From Euglena gracilis (Eukaryota; Euglenida; Euglenophyceae; Euglenales): a stretch of 64,000 bases of DNA. Under the pieces are notes generated by a model. That model saw nothing but the letters and a program-made list of their open reading frames with translations, searched no databases and was not told the DNA's origin. The stretch lies in contig CP154956.1 of assembly GCA_039621445.1 (NCBI GenBank), positions 80,286,474-80,350,473 on the forward strand, in the 5' to 3' direction. Of this stretch, positions 53,761 through 63,730 are shown piece by piece (the stretch's first letter is position 1; every line of letters begins with the position of its first letter). Made by a program: the position numbers and the translations under genes.

Positions 53761-54602
53761 CAACCCCCCCCCCTGCCTAGCCCAGCAACCCCCCCCCCGG
53801 GGGGGTCCTGAAAGAGATGTACGACCCCATCCTCTGCGGACCCCTTCCTCTCCAATGGGCTCCGGCCTGACCTTGCCAGAGCCTTGAGGTGTCCCCCACT
53901 CAGCTGGCACCCTCTCTCAGAATTTTTTTACTCGTTTTAGTTTCGACACCCACCAGGACCAATGAAAGCACGGAAAAAAATGAAATGCGACCGAAAAGGC
54001 AAAAACGGAATCTAGGGAACGATCACGGGACGGTTTGGCATCCTTGTGCCAAACCTTGTTTTCGCGACAGAGGCACCTGCACACGTTCATGGCTGGATGA
54101 GAATGCAAAAAACTCCCCACAACAAACCAAGTCCTTCCCCAAGTCCACCCCCTTGGGGGGAGGGGACTGGCTGCTGGGCTGGGGACGCAGCTGGTCACTG
54201 AAAACAAGAGCAAAAAAAACACACGCAACAATCCTCTGGAGGGGTGCAGGGCTGAACGGGAAGGCCTGGTGGTGGGGTTGACCCACCACCCACCACAGCA
54301 TTCTCACAGGCTTTTTTTTAAACAAATCCACCCGACGCCACAGGCACCGGGAAAAAGTTTTGGGGTCGAAAATTGATACTCCCGGAAATACGGGAGGTGG
54401 TGTGGGGGTCGACCCCCCACCCACGATGTGGGGGGGGGCATTTTTTTTTTGAGGAAAGACTCATTTCTAGCGCGTTGCGCCGGGATTTCCCCAACTGGCC
54501 CTCCCCCCGGATTACCAGACTTAAAAAAAAAACCTCTGGCCGACACCCACCTTCCACTGAAAGCAAGGCTATAATGGGAATCCCAGAAACCGTGAGGGCA
54601 TA

Positions 54603-54946
54603 CAATTGCTTACCGACCCCCGGGGGGGGGGGGGCCACTCCACTATTTTAAAAACCAGTCAGTCACTCATTTTCAAAAAACCAGCCAGTCACTACCCCCC
54701 CCCGGGGGGGGGGGGTCGGCCACTCAGAAAAACGGCCACTTTTCAGTCACTTTAGGCCATTTTAGGCCCAAAAAAATTTTCCGGCGCCTTTGGCGCCGGG
54801 GTCACTCAAGCCACTTTTGCCCACTCCTGGCCGACCCCCCCCCGGGGGGGGGGGGCTGGGCCAAAAACCAGTCAGTCACTCTGAAAAAACCAGTCACCCA
54901 CCCCCCGGGGGGGGGGGGGGGGGGTTGGTCAGTGCTTGAGCAATTG
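54603..54946. mobile_element. CAATTGCT-ended short element, copy 1 (344 bp)
   Basis: Left end CAATTGCTTACCGACC, right end the complement of CAATTGCTCAAGCACTGACC. The interior holds four C(n)G(n) palindromes, CCAGTCAGTCAC repeats, TTTAGGCCATTTTAGGCC and a perfect CCGGCGCCTTTGGCGCCGG hairpin at 54,781-54,799. Near-identical to the copy at 57,913. No coding capacity. Confidence 0.82.
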
Positions 54947-55269
54947 CCTGATACAGGGTCATTCTCTGTTTCTGTGTCTTCAACGTCAAGGTGGGTCTGA
55001 TCCCCAGCCCAAAAGTGACAACCTCAGGCTTGGATGCCTCGCCTATCGTTCAGCTTTAGGAAACAAATATTCTTTTGCCAGCCAGCCTTGCTCGCTCTAG
55101 GCAGCAGTGGAACAGAACCACATCCCTTCTGCACTGAACACAATGCGTTTGGTGGACTCACTGTAGAGGGACCAACAAGAGGGTTGACACATTCTGTCCA
55201 GGAAAAATATCGAATACATCCCACTCCTCAAAAGTCAAAATATGGAAAACACATCCATAAATGGATGTG

Positions 55270-55271
<2 letters not shown>

Positions 55272-55312
<41 letters not shown>
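55272..55312. repeat. (TA)n microsatellite inside an imperfect palindrome
   Basis: A TA run flanked by AATGGATGTG on both sides (direct repeat). Confidence 0.93.
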
Positions 55313-55313
<1 letters not shown>

Positions 55314-55733
55314 GGATGTGGATGGCAAGGGGGGGTGTCATGGACACACCGTGTCTGTGTGTGCACTGTGCGGGGAATTTTTCAACAACCCCTGAGGGAG
55401 GGGGGGAAGGTGCTGGCTGGACCCCCCCAAGAGGTCCAAAGAGGTGGTTCAAACCCAGCTGCCGGACTGGACCCGGCCCAAAAAAAAATACAAAAATGGC
55501 CATTTTCCCCACTTTTTTTTCAAAATTTTCGGCACTTTGCGCAATTTTTTTTGGTCCAGCCCAGCTTTGCTGAGAAAACTTTATTTCTGCTGGACCCCGG
55601 GGGGGGGTCCACAGCCCAGTTGGGAGGTGCTGGCTGGATGGACTCCCCCGGGGGCAGGGTGGGTCCGGCTTAAGAAATTCCCCAGCACTGTTCCCTCGCA
55701 TTTTGGGGTGCGGGAAAAGTGAGACATTGGGGG

Positions 55734-55930
55734 CAGGGGTCTTTTAAGACAGGGGGGGGGAGGGTCCCTGGGGACCCACAAAAAAATGGCCGAAAAATCA
55801 CAAAATGTGCTATAAAAAGACCACTTTTTCAAAAATTTTCGGCGTCTTGTGTGTTGTATATCCCGGGCGGACCAACCCACGCTACCCCTCCCCCCCCCCC
55901 TGGGGGTCCACGACTTAAAAAAAAACCCTG
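55734..55930. mobile_element. hAT-like nonautonomous element, copy 2 (197 bp)
   Basis: Left end CAGGGGTCTTTTAAGAC, right end the complement of CAGGGTTTTTTTTTAAGTCG. Flanks ATTGGGGG and ATGGGGGG are 8-bp near-duplicates. The interior (AAAATGGCCGAAAAATCAC, TTTTCGGCGTCTTG) matches the hAT-like element at 19.46 kb. Confidence 0.68.
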
Positions 55931-55939
55931 ATGGGGGGG

Positions 55940-57360
55940 GTTCTCATGGACCAGCTGTGTCAAGGACAAAGGAGGGAATGTAGCCAGGCGAAAATTCACT
56001 GAACCCCACATAACCAACCATGACAATGGAAATCTGGGAAAGAACATATGAGACCTTTCTTTCTTCAACCACAGCAACAGGAAAAAAGACTGCTGACAAA
56101 AGAACTCGCACAATCCTGGGTGTACACTGCCACAGTCCCTGCAGTGCTCGAAGGAGGGATGGAGGGTTGAGATCTCTGTGTGAGATGACGTCGGGAGAGC
56201 CTTTGGCGGTGTCGAGGGAAGCCAAAATATGGGGAAAGATGCAAACCACACAAACATGCACTGGAAACGGCAGGGCAACTTTGTGCACCAAAACCGTTTC
56301 TCGCCATGATGTGGATGCACAGTGCTTGCTCTGCACGGACCCATGACTGGATGGACAGAGGGTTGGAATTTTTTTGCAGACCCGGGGAAAGTCACATCCA
56401 GGGGGGGGGACACTGCCCAAAACAAAGTTTGAAGTCCCATATGAAGTGATATGGGGTCGGACAGTTATTGGGAGTCCGGAGAAAGGGCCAGAAGCGAAAT
56501 GCGGGCCTTAAATCAGACAGAAGCCAAAAGCTAAAATGCATCTAAGGGGGATCCAGTCAGTCACTACCCCCCTGTGTGCACTGTGGCAATCACCACCCCG
56601 CCCCCCAGGGAAGCCTTGGTGTTCAGACCCCCCACCCCCCTCGAAACTGAAAGCACCAGAAAATTTTCATTTATGAACGGCCAAAGGACACCAGGTCATA
56701 ATTGTTGGAAAACCCCTGATTTTCTGCCAAAAAAAAATAATGCTAAAATTGCTCATTTTTTGAGCATTTTTTTTACTTGCAAAACTCCAAAACATAAAAA
56801 AAAAAGCGCGATATGCTCAAAAGTGAGGAAAAGGGGGGTATTTTTGCTCATCTTCCCTTCATGGTGGTGGGCTGGCAAACATCCCGAAGCCTTCCTCATC
56901 CAGTCTTGCCTGCGTCAGCAGCAGCGGAGCAGAACCGCATCCCCTTCTCTACTCGCTTGTGCCATCACCTCAGGGGCTGCCCCTGTTGAATCAGCAATTG
57001 TGGAGGTGGATGGCAGGTCAGCAAATACGTGAGAGTTTCCCGGGAGTGTGGTTGGAGGGGAAAAGGGTGAAACTTTGAACCCTCCCCACCGTCCACTTTT
57101 TGGGCAAAAATGTGCAAAAATACAAAAAATTTTCGGCGCAAAGCGCCGGAGGAAAAAATTGACCCTTTTTGGGGGGGTCCCGGATACCCCCCCCCCCAGG
57201 GTCGGTGGACCCCCTGGCAGGTGGGGGGGGGGGGGTGGTCGGACCCCCCTGCGGGCCAGGAGGGGTGGGGGGGGCACCTAAACCATGTACGCCCTCCTTA
57301 TATCAAACCCTGTGCCTCCCCCCCGAAGTCCCCCACCCATCCACCCAGCCTGGCACGGGA
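55940..57360. other. Repeat-derived sequence, no gene supported
   Basis: 56,100-56,230 resembles 62,340-62,420 in the same orientation (CTCTGTG...GAGATGACGTCGGGA), marking another dispersed repeat. 56,890-56,950 resembles 55,070-55,140. A CGGCGCAAAGCGCCG hairpin is at 57,134-57,148. Confidence 0.5.
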
Positions 57361-57535
57361 CCCCTCCAGACATTCATTTAGTGTGGTTCACAAAAGACGT
57401 GTGAACCACAAATTTTTTTCTGGTGTCCACAGGTGAACCACAAATTTTTTTTGGTGTCCACAGGTGAACCACAAAAATTTTTGTGGTGTCCACAAAAAAA
57501 TTTGTGGTCCACAAAAATTGATTGCGGATCGAGAA
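57361..57535 (+). repeat. CCACAAAAATTTTTGTGG palindrome array, copy 1
   Basis: Units of about 31 bp (GGTGTCCACAGGTGAACCAC plus an A/T palindrome) repeat four times. It begins with CCAGACATTCATTTAGTGTGG, which reappears inverted at the end of copy 2, so the two copies are in opposite orientation. Confidence 0.85.
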
Positions 57536-57599
57536 AAAAAAATTTGCACCTAAAAGCGGATTGATCTTTAGACACCTCAGCCACATTCTGAGCCTTGGC

Positions 57600-57716
57600 C
57601 CCGGCTCAATCCACGAAGCGTGGCAGTTGGAATTGGAGAGATTGCTATCGAGAGTTCTCAAGCAGACATGCTATGCTCTATAGACAACTTACCCAACAAG
57701 GATACCATCAAAAAGG
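57600..57716 (+). other. Possible exon with donor-like end
   Basis: The plus strand reads AVGIGEIAIESSQADMLCSI then DNLPNKDTIKK and ends AAAAAG|GTAAGT, a canonical donor. A possible acceptor TTTTTTTGCAG lies at 58,475, before GFTPMSCRNVLPSEARGSEQ. The interval would be an intron carrying two GAAGCG hairpins and a short transposon. No family recognised. Confidence 0.3.
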
Positions 57717-57733
57717 TAAGTACTGGTGTCGAT

Positions 57734-57751
57734 GAAGCGGAATTCCGCTTC
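57734..57751. repeat. GAAGCG-N6-CGCTTC hairpin
   Basis: Loop GAATTC. The arms extend to ATGAAGCG...CGCTTCAT. It lies just 3' of a GTAAGT donor-like site. Confidence 0.9.
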
Positions 57752-57909
57752 ATGGAAGCAGAAACACGCGACATTATCGTGGGGCTTTGGCATGGCCGTG
57801 GACATTGGGAGCGTTCTGGGGCATTGTGGGATGTCAGTTGAGTGTCTCAGTGCCTGAAAAAGTGCCTGAAAAATCGGCAATGCCATGTGCTTTGCTTTGA
57901 GGTAGGAGC

Positions 57910-58264
57910 ATACAATTGCTTACCGACCCCCGGGGGGGAGGGGGGGGTCACTCCACTATTTTAAAAACCAGTCAGTCATTCATTTTCAAAAAACCAGCCA
58001 GTCACTACCCCCCCCCCCCGGGGGGGGTCGGCCACTCAGAAAAACGGCCACTTTCCAGTCACTTTAGGCCATTTTAGGCCAAAAAAAAATTTCCGGCGCC
58101 TTCGGCGCCGGGGTCACTCAAGCCACTTTTGCCCACTCCTGGCCGACCCCCCCCCGGGGGGGGGGGAGGGGTCCGGGCCAAAAACCAGTCAGTCACTTTG
58201 AAAAAACCAGTCACCCACCCCCGGGGGGGGGGGGGGGGTTGGTCAGTGCTTAAGCAATCGTCTG
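57910..58264. mobile_element. CAATTGCT-ended short element, copy 2, with 9-bp target duplication
   Basis: GGTAGGAGC occurs at 57,901-57,909 and 58,265-58,273, directly outside inverted ends (ACAATTGCTTA and the complement of ACGATTGCTTA). 9-bp duplications suggest a Mutator-like mobiliser. The interior matches copy 1 including C(n)G(n) palindromes and the CCGGCGCCTTCGGCGCCGG hairpin (58,093-58,111). Confidence 0.85.
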
Positions 58265-58435
58265 GGTAGGAGCTGGAAAGCCACTTCATTGCTGTGGTGT
58301 CAGATCTTCAACTTGACCATTCGATGAAGACCACATTCAGTTTAGTTTTTCATTCAGAAGGGTAAATGTCAGCGTCATTCTGGTTTTTGCAGTTTGGCAA
58401 TATGAGATAATTAAAAGGTATTATGTCAGCCTGAG

Positions 58436-58453
58436 GAAGCGGATAACCGCTTC
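58436..58453. repeat. GAAGCG-N6-CGCTTC hairpin
   Basis: Loop GATAAC, identical to the copy at 17,592. It lies about 20 bp 5' of a TTTTTTTGCAG acceptor-like site. Confidence 0.9.
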
Positions 58454-58949
58454 ATATTTGCTCTGTTTTTTTGCAGGTTTTACGCCAATGTCATGTCGAA
58501 ATGTCCTTCCAAGTGAAGCACGGGGAAGTGAACAGAAGGTCTGTATCGTTTCGCCTGTTCTACCTTTTGTAACTCGTGCAATTGTCTCCACGTGGTTTGA
58601 CGTATTTGCATTATGCACTTTGGATAATGACATTCAATTTGTGTTCAGTTTGTCCAGTTTCTGTTATCTTCATAAATTTCATAAATGTTAACGTTCTTCG
58701 TTGTCATTGGGATTGGAATATTGTTTGGTGATCATTGTTGATCATTTCAATTCATACCATTTTTTACGGATTCTTTCAAAGCGGTTTTAGGCTTCCTTTT
58801 TGGTGTGCAAACATTATGCATATTTTTTACATTACATTACATTCTGTATAATTCATTGCGTTCAGCTTTTGTTGCACATCTCCTGCTTTTGAAAACATGT
58901 TCAAAGAAGATTGCTTCATTGCTGTTGATGAGAAAGAAAATGATGGTGG

Positions 58950-59155
58950 AAATTTTTTGGTGTCCACATGTGAACCACAAAAAATTTTTTGGCGCCCACA
59001 GGCAAACCACAAAAATTTTTGTGGTGTCCACAAGTGAACCACAAAAAATTTTTTGGTGTCCACAGGTGAACCACAAAAATTTTTGTGGTGTCCACAGTGA
59101 ACCACAAAATGACAACCTTGATGTACCACACTAAATGAATGTCTGGACCCCTCCC
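58950..59155 (-). repeat. CCACAAAAATTTTTGTGG palindrome array, copy 2 (inverted)
   Basis: Five units of the same ~31-bp repeat as at 57.4 kb, ending with the inverted CCACACTAAATGAATGTCTGG. Confidence 0.85.
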
Positions 59156-59667
59156 CGGCAGGGTAGAACGGGAAAGCCTGTTTGGGGGGGGGGGGGGGGG
59201 GACCCCCCACCCAGGAGGGGGGGAGATGGGTTGACCCCAACCAAGCACCTATAGTCAAGCCCAAAAATTTCCTCATTTTAGGCCATTTTAGGCCATTTTA
59301 GGCCATTTAAGGCCATTTTAGGCCATTTTAAGGTATAGGTGGGGGTTCTGAAAATCATATTTTTTGGTCATTTTTGTCCGGAAAACAGTATCGTAACGTG
59401 TGCAAACCTTCTCTTGTTCAGTAATAACAAATGTACATCCAAAAAAGCATGCAAAATTCATGAAAAAACAATGGGAAGCTCAACAAATCTATATTCATAC
59501 TCATAGAGTAATTCTGAAAGTGAAATTTTTTCAGAAAAAAAGCGTTGGACAAAAATAAATTTTTTTAATTGTGCTACTAAAAAGGCTCCCAGTTTTTTGT
59601 GAATTCTACACCATTTTGCGGAATTTCGCAATAAGAAGTCATTTTTTCTGAAAGATAATGCTGGTGC

Positions 59668-60064
59668 TGCCTGGTGAAATTCAATTTGATTTTGGCATTG
59701 TTTCAGCCATATATGTCATTCATTTTATTATTATGATAAATATTTAAAGAACAATTATTAAGATCCATGATACAAACAAAAAATATATTTCCAAAAAATA
59801 TTTTTTGTTTGTATTATGGATCTTACCCTCCCCCCCCCCCCCGGGCAATTGTCGCACGACAAATTGGGCAGCACAGAGGGGGGTGACAATTTCCCGGGGT
59901 GACAATTTGGCCGGCACAGAGGGGGGCGTCAATTGCCCGGGGGCGTCAATTGCCGGGGAGGGGGGGGCGGGTAAAAATTATTCTTTAAATATTTATCATA
60001 ATATTAAAATGAATGATATGCATGCCTAAAACAATGCCAAAGTCAAATTGAATTTCACCAGGCA
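59668..60064. mobile_element. Nested fold-back element with ~96-bp arms
   Basis: 59,668-59,763 and 59,969-60,064 are inverted repeats (TGCCTGGTGAAATTCAATTT outermost) with few mismatches. At the inner edge of the left arm sits another palindrome at 59,760-59,826 (AAGATCCAT...ATGGATCTT). The core has repeats of GACAATTT/GTCAATTGCC with C and G runs. Confidence 0.85.
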
Positions 60065-60670
60065 AAAAGTGAAATATATAAACCCAATCGTGTACCTATT
60101 GACCGATAACATATATCATATTCTATCATATTATTATATACCAATATTATTCCAATATGATTGCAGTAATAATTATTGTACAATTATATATTATAAATAA
60201 ATATTATTTTTACTTAATACATATACTTATTAATTTCAACATATTTCTATTTTATTACTAAAATTGTATGAAAACATGTGTTATTTGTATTACTAAAAAC
60301 TGCATTAAATATAATGTTAATGTTGTATTTTATAATTCTACAATTAAAAATTGATGACTATAAAATCTTTATAAATATGGAAAATATATCAACAAAATTA
60401 ATAATAATAAAATACCCACACGAAATATACACATAAAATACATAGAATATCTATAATAATTTTATGTCTATTCATAAAAATGAAATATTAAATTTACTTA
60501 CAAAAATTATATTTGATATGCTATATATGATAATGCTAGAATTTTATATATCAATTGAGATTTTTCCAACATCTTTCATCTTTGTTTTGAATTTTCCCCC
60601 GTGCTTCCGTTTCATTATTTGCGAAACAAACATCGGTGCAAACCAACAAGGTAGGAGTAAGAAAAAATAA
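60065..60670. other. Extreme AT-rich island
   Basis: About 600 bp of very low GC between GC-rich repeats. Short open frames (for example TKIIFDMLYMIMLEFYISIE at 60,500) have no recognisable homology. An organellar origin is possible but no organelle gene is identified. Confidence 0.7.
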
Positions 60671-61370
60671 TCTGTGCAAACCTTCAAAATTCAGCCACCA
60701 AAAAAAGGTTGGGGACTGTGGATTTGGGGGCTGATGCCATAATTAGTTGGGATAAAACCATGGGCCTTGTGGGACTGTGTTCCTCCACCAAATCCACTGT
60801 TTGCCGTCCACATTAACAAAAGACACCGAAAGTCATTGCTTCAGTTGTTCACAAAAAAATTGTTGTGCAACAGAATTTTTCCCATTTTAGGCCATTTTAG
60901 GCCATTTTAGGCCATTTTAGGCCATTTTAGGGACCCCCACCTATAGGGGGTCAAAAAATCATTTTAGGCCATTTTAGGCCATTTTAGCTATAGGTGCTTG
61001 ACCCCAACCCACCACAGCATTTTCAGCAATTTTGGGAAAACAGGGATGTTGGCCGGGAAAATTTTTTGAAATTTTTTTTGAAAAATGAACCCAAAATGCA
61101 TATGTTTTTTGATGGAAAACCACCTTTTCACAAAAAAACCTCAAAACTTTCATGTTCGAAAATTGATAATTTTTAGGAGGGGGGTGGGAAAAAAAAACGA
61201 ACCAACCAAATCTTGGCACAATCAAATTTTACTGACATTTTTTCTCTTGGGAATTTTTTGGGTTTTCAATGGCGTTTTTTTGCAACAAAAACCTCTCAAA
61301 ATAAAATTTTTCAAAAAAAAACGTTGAAATTTTGGAAGGTGTGAAAAAAGGGGGTTTTGGGGGGATCTCC

Positions 61371-61787
61371 TACCCCCCCCCCCCTAGTCGTATGACCGGG
61401 TTCCTGCAACCTGTGACCGGGGGGGGGGGGGGGTGGTCATAACACCCCCATAACCTGCAACCTGTGACCGGGGGGTGGTCATAGATGAGGGGGCGGTCGT
61501 AGAAGTGTGTGAAAACTGTCCCAAAATGGCAGATTTACCCCCCCAAAATGTCCCATTTTTCAAAAATCCGGCGCTTTGCGCCGGCAGGGGGGACCTTATT
61601 TTGGGGGGGTCCATTTCATGGATTTTTGCTCGGACCGGCCAGGGGGGACTTATTTTTGGGGGTTAAAATTTTTCGCAACCTGCAACCTGTGACCGGGGGG
61701 GGTGGTCATAACACCCCCATGACCTGCAACCTGTGACCGGGGGGTGGTCATAAATGAGGGGTGGTCGTACGACTAAGGGGGGGGGTA
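61371..61787. mobile_element. TIR element TACCCCC...TAGTCGTATGACC (417 bp)
   Basis: Left TA, a C run, then TAGTCGTATGACC. Right GGTCGTACGACTA, a G run, then TA. TA at both edges suggests a TA duplication. The interior has four copies of TGCAACCTGTGACCGG followed by G-run and TGGTCATA, and a CCGGCGCTTTGCGCCGG hairpin at 61,568-61,584. Confidence 0.78.
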
Positions 61788-61789
61788 TA

Positions 61790-62740
61790 TGGGTCCCAAA
61801 ATGGGTCCAAAAAAACACCTTTGGTGCCGGGAAAAATTTTTGCGTCCAAAAATTGATGCCACCATAACAATGGGAAGAGGTGGGGGGATGGTCGACCCCC
61901 CCCCCACTGGACTGGCAGTTGGCTGACTGGTCGGCGAAACACCCACTGAACCCCCCCTCCCGCCGACAAACCAAACCTTGATTTATAAACCCCCAGGAAG
62001 AAAAGCGGACACCACCTGGGACGATTTTTTCAGCTGCAAACCACCCAAAAAACTGATTTTTGGCAATTTTTTTTGAGACCCACCATCATCAAAAAAATGC
62101 CATTTTTTGATTTGGTATTTGGTATGGCATTTTTGATCAATTTTGGGGGGTCGGATTTTCACCAACAATTCCTTGACTTATAGACCCCGCCTTCGGCTGA
62201 CCAACCAAACCAGATCCTGCACACCCCAGGGGGTTTATCAGTGAGGGGTTTATAATGTTCTAACGGGTCAAGTTTGCCGACCTTTAAATGAACAAAATCC
62301 TGTGCAGACCAGCAGGCCATCTGGAGGGCCTTTCCAAAAATTCTTTGGGGCTTTGCCCTAGCCCCTGCAGTGTTCACAGCGGGATGGACAGTTTGAATCT
62401 CTGTGAGAGATGACGTCGGGAATATTGGGGGTAGGGTGAAGCCCAACAGCGAAAAAAGCTCAGAGGAGGAATACAGACCGTCAGGCGGTGAAAGCAGCTG
62501 GGCGTTGCGCCAAACCTTTTTCACGCCGGCGTATGATTAGTGCAGGCTCATGAATCCACAGCTGGATGGTGAAGTTTGTAAACAGCACACTTACATGAAT
62601 GGCTTGTGGCTTCTGTGTACTCATTGGTGGGGCTGGGGGGAGGGATCACATGTCGCATGCCCCGGGGTACAAGGACACCCCAACACAGGGGGGGGGGTCA
62701 GACCACATGGCAATGCAGCAATGGCGACCCCCGGGCGGTG
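61790..62740. other. Repeat-derived sequence, no gene seen
   Basis: Contains a stretch matching the 56.1-kb repeat. I see no supported coding region. Confidence 0.4.
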
Positions 62741-62744
62741 AGGG

Positions 62745-62998
62745 TCACTTTCCACTCTGAAAAAACCAGTCAGTCACTTTTTCCGAAAAAACCAGTCACT
62801 CACTTTACCCCCCCCCATGGGATCGGCAACTTTTCAGCCAAAAAAAAATCTCAAAATCCAAAAAATTTGTGGCGCCTTTGGCGCCAGGGAAGCCACTTTT
62901 CATTTTTGGGCCTACCCCACCCCAGGGGGGAGGGGGGGCTCTTGGCCAGAAAACCAGTCACCCTCCGGGGTGGGGTCGGACAGGTGTCAAACAATGTT
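62745..62998. mobile_element. Degenerate CAGTCAGTCAC-family element
   Basis: AACCAGTCAGTCACTTTTT, a TGGCGCCTTTGGCGCCA hairpin at 62,870-62,886 and TGGGGTCGGACAGGTGTC place it with the elements at 6.4, 54.6 and 57.9 kb. Confidence 0.55.
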
Positions 62999-63249
62999 CT
63001 GGGTCTGACCCTCCTTCTCCTGCCAAAGAGAGGCAAAGAAATGTTCTTGGTTCTTTAGCAGGTGAAAGGGCCATAGACCAAAACTGCTCAAAAATGTTTC
63101 CTCATTTTTCTTTGAAAATCAAACAAAAAAAAGCTCGAACATTTTTTTCATGTGGAAAATATTCAAAAAAGGGAGGGAAAAGGGAAAATTCAACAAAATG
63201 CCGTTCCCCCTCACTTTTGGGGAGGTGTGCCACAGGAGGTGGACTCGCG

Positions 63250-63475
63250 GTTGGTGGAACTGCGGCCGGCCGCGGTCAGCCGCGGCCGGCCGCGGCTGCC
63301 CATGGTGGTGGGAAAACGGCTGACCGCGGCTGGCCGCGGTCCCACTTTTGGAATTTTTTTTTTCGAAAGTGGAACCGCGGTCGGCCTCGGTCGACCGCGG
63401 TTCCACTTTCATGAATTTTGTACAACGATGTGGTGGGATGACGGTCAGCCGCGGTCAGCCGCGGCCAACCGTCGT
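63250..63475. repeat. CCGCGG-rich palindrome cluster
   Basis: Nested palindromes such as CCGCGGTCAGCCGCGGCC. CCAAAAGTGGGACCGCGG-like arms face AAAGTGGAACCGCGG arms. Similar design to the GGTTGGG array at 9.1 kb but different sequence. Confidence 0.82.
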
Positions 63476-63730
63476 CCCAGCCATCACCAGCCTGCTTGCA
63501 TTGTAAACAGCGGAGTGATCACACCACACTTACCTTAACACTACCAGAAAGCCGAGTGGATCAGTGGTAGAGCATGGCTTCCGTGCAGGGAATTTCTAAA
63601 GCCGGAGGGTACCCTACCCCCCCCGGGGGGGGGGGGGGTCCAGCCAGCCAGCAGCTCAAATCCAGCCAGCAGCCCAAATTCGGGCTGGGAGCCCCCCCCC
63701 GGGGTCGAGTGAAATAAAGTCGGGTCCAGC

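Larger units (their letters stand above)
59243..60999. mobile_element. MULE-like nonautonomous element (1,757 bp) with 10-bp target duplication
   Basis: The ends are perfect 12-bp inverted repeats AAGCACCTATAG. GACCCCAACC is duplicated at 59,233-59,242 and 61,000-61,009. The joined flanks resemble sequence near 54,276-54,300 (GTTGACCC...CCACCACAGCATT), a related unoccupied site. Near each end is a decamer array ATTTTAGGCC (59,272-59,330; 60,882-60,985). The interior has a fold-back element and an AT-rich core. No transposase frame seen. Confidence 0.85.

Noticed and set aside
54309-54539. Third hAT-like element (CAGGCTTTTTTTTAAAC and CCAGAGGTTTT-like ends)
   Set aside because: The ends resemble the family, but no 8-bp target duplication is visible, so boundaries are not supported.
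60065-60670. Mitochondrial DNA insertion
   Set aside because: AT-richness alone is not evidence; no organellar gene or protein is recognisable.
63551-63600. tRNA gene or tRNA-derived SINE (GATCAGTGGTAGAGC resembles an A box)
   Set aside because: No anticodon stem or T-arm follows. A GGTTCGTATGCC word occurs only about 350 bp later (63,949). Too weak to call.
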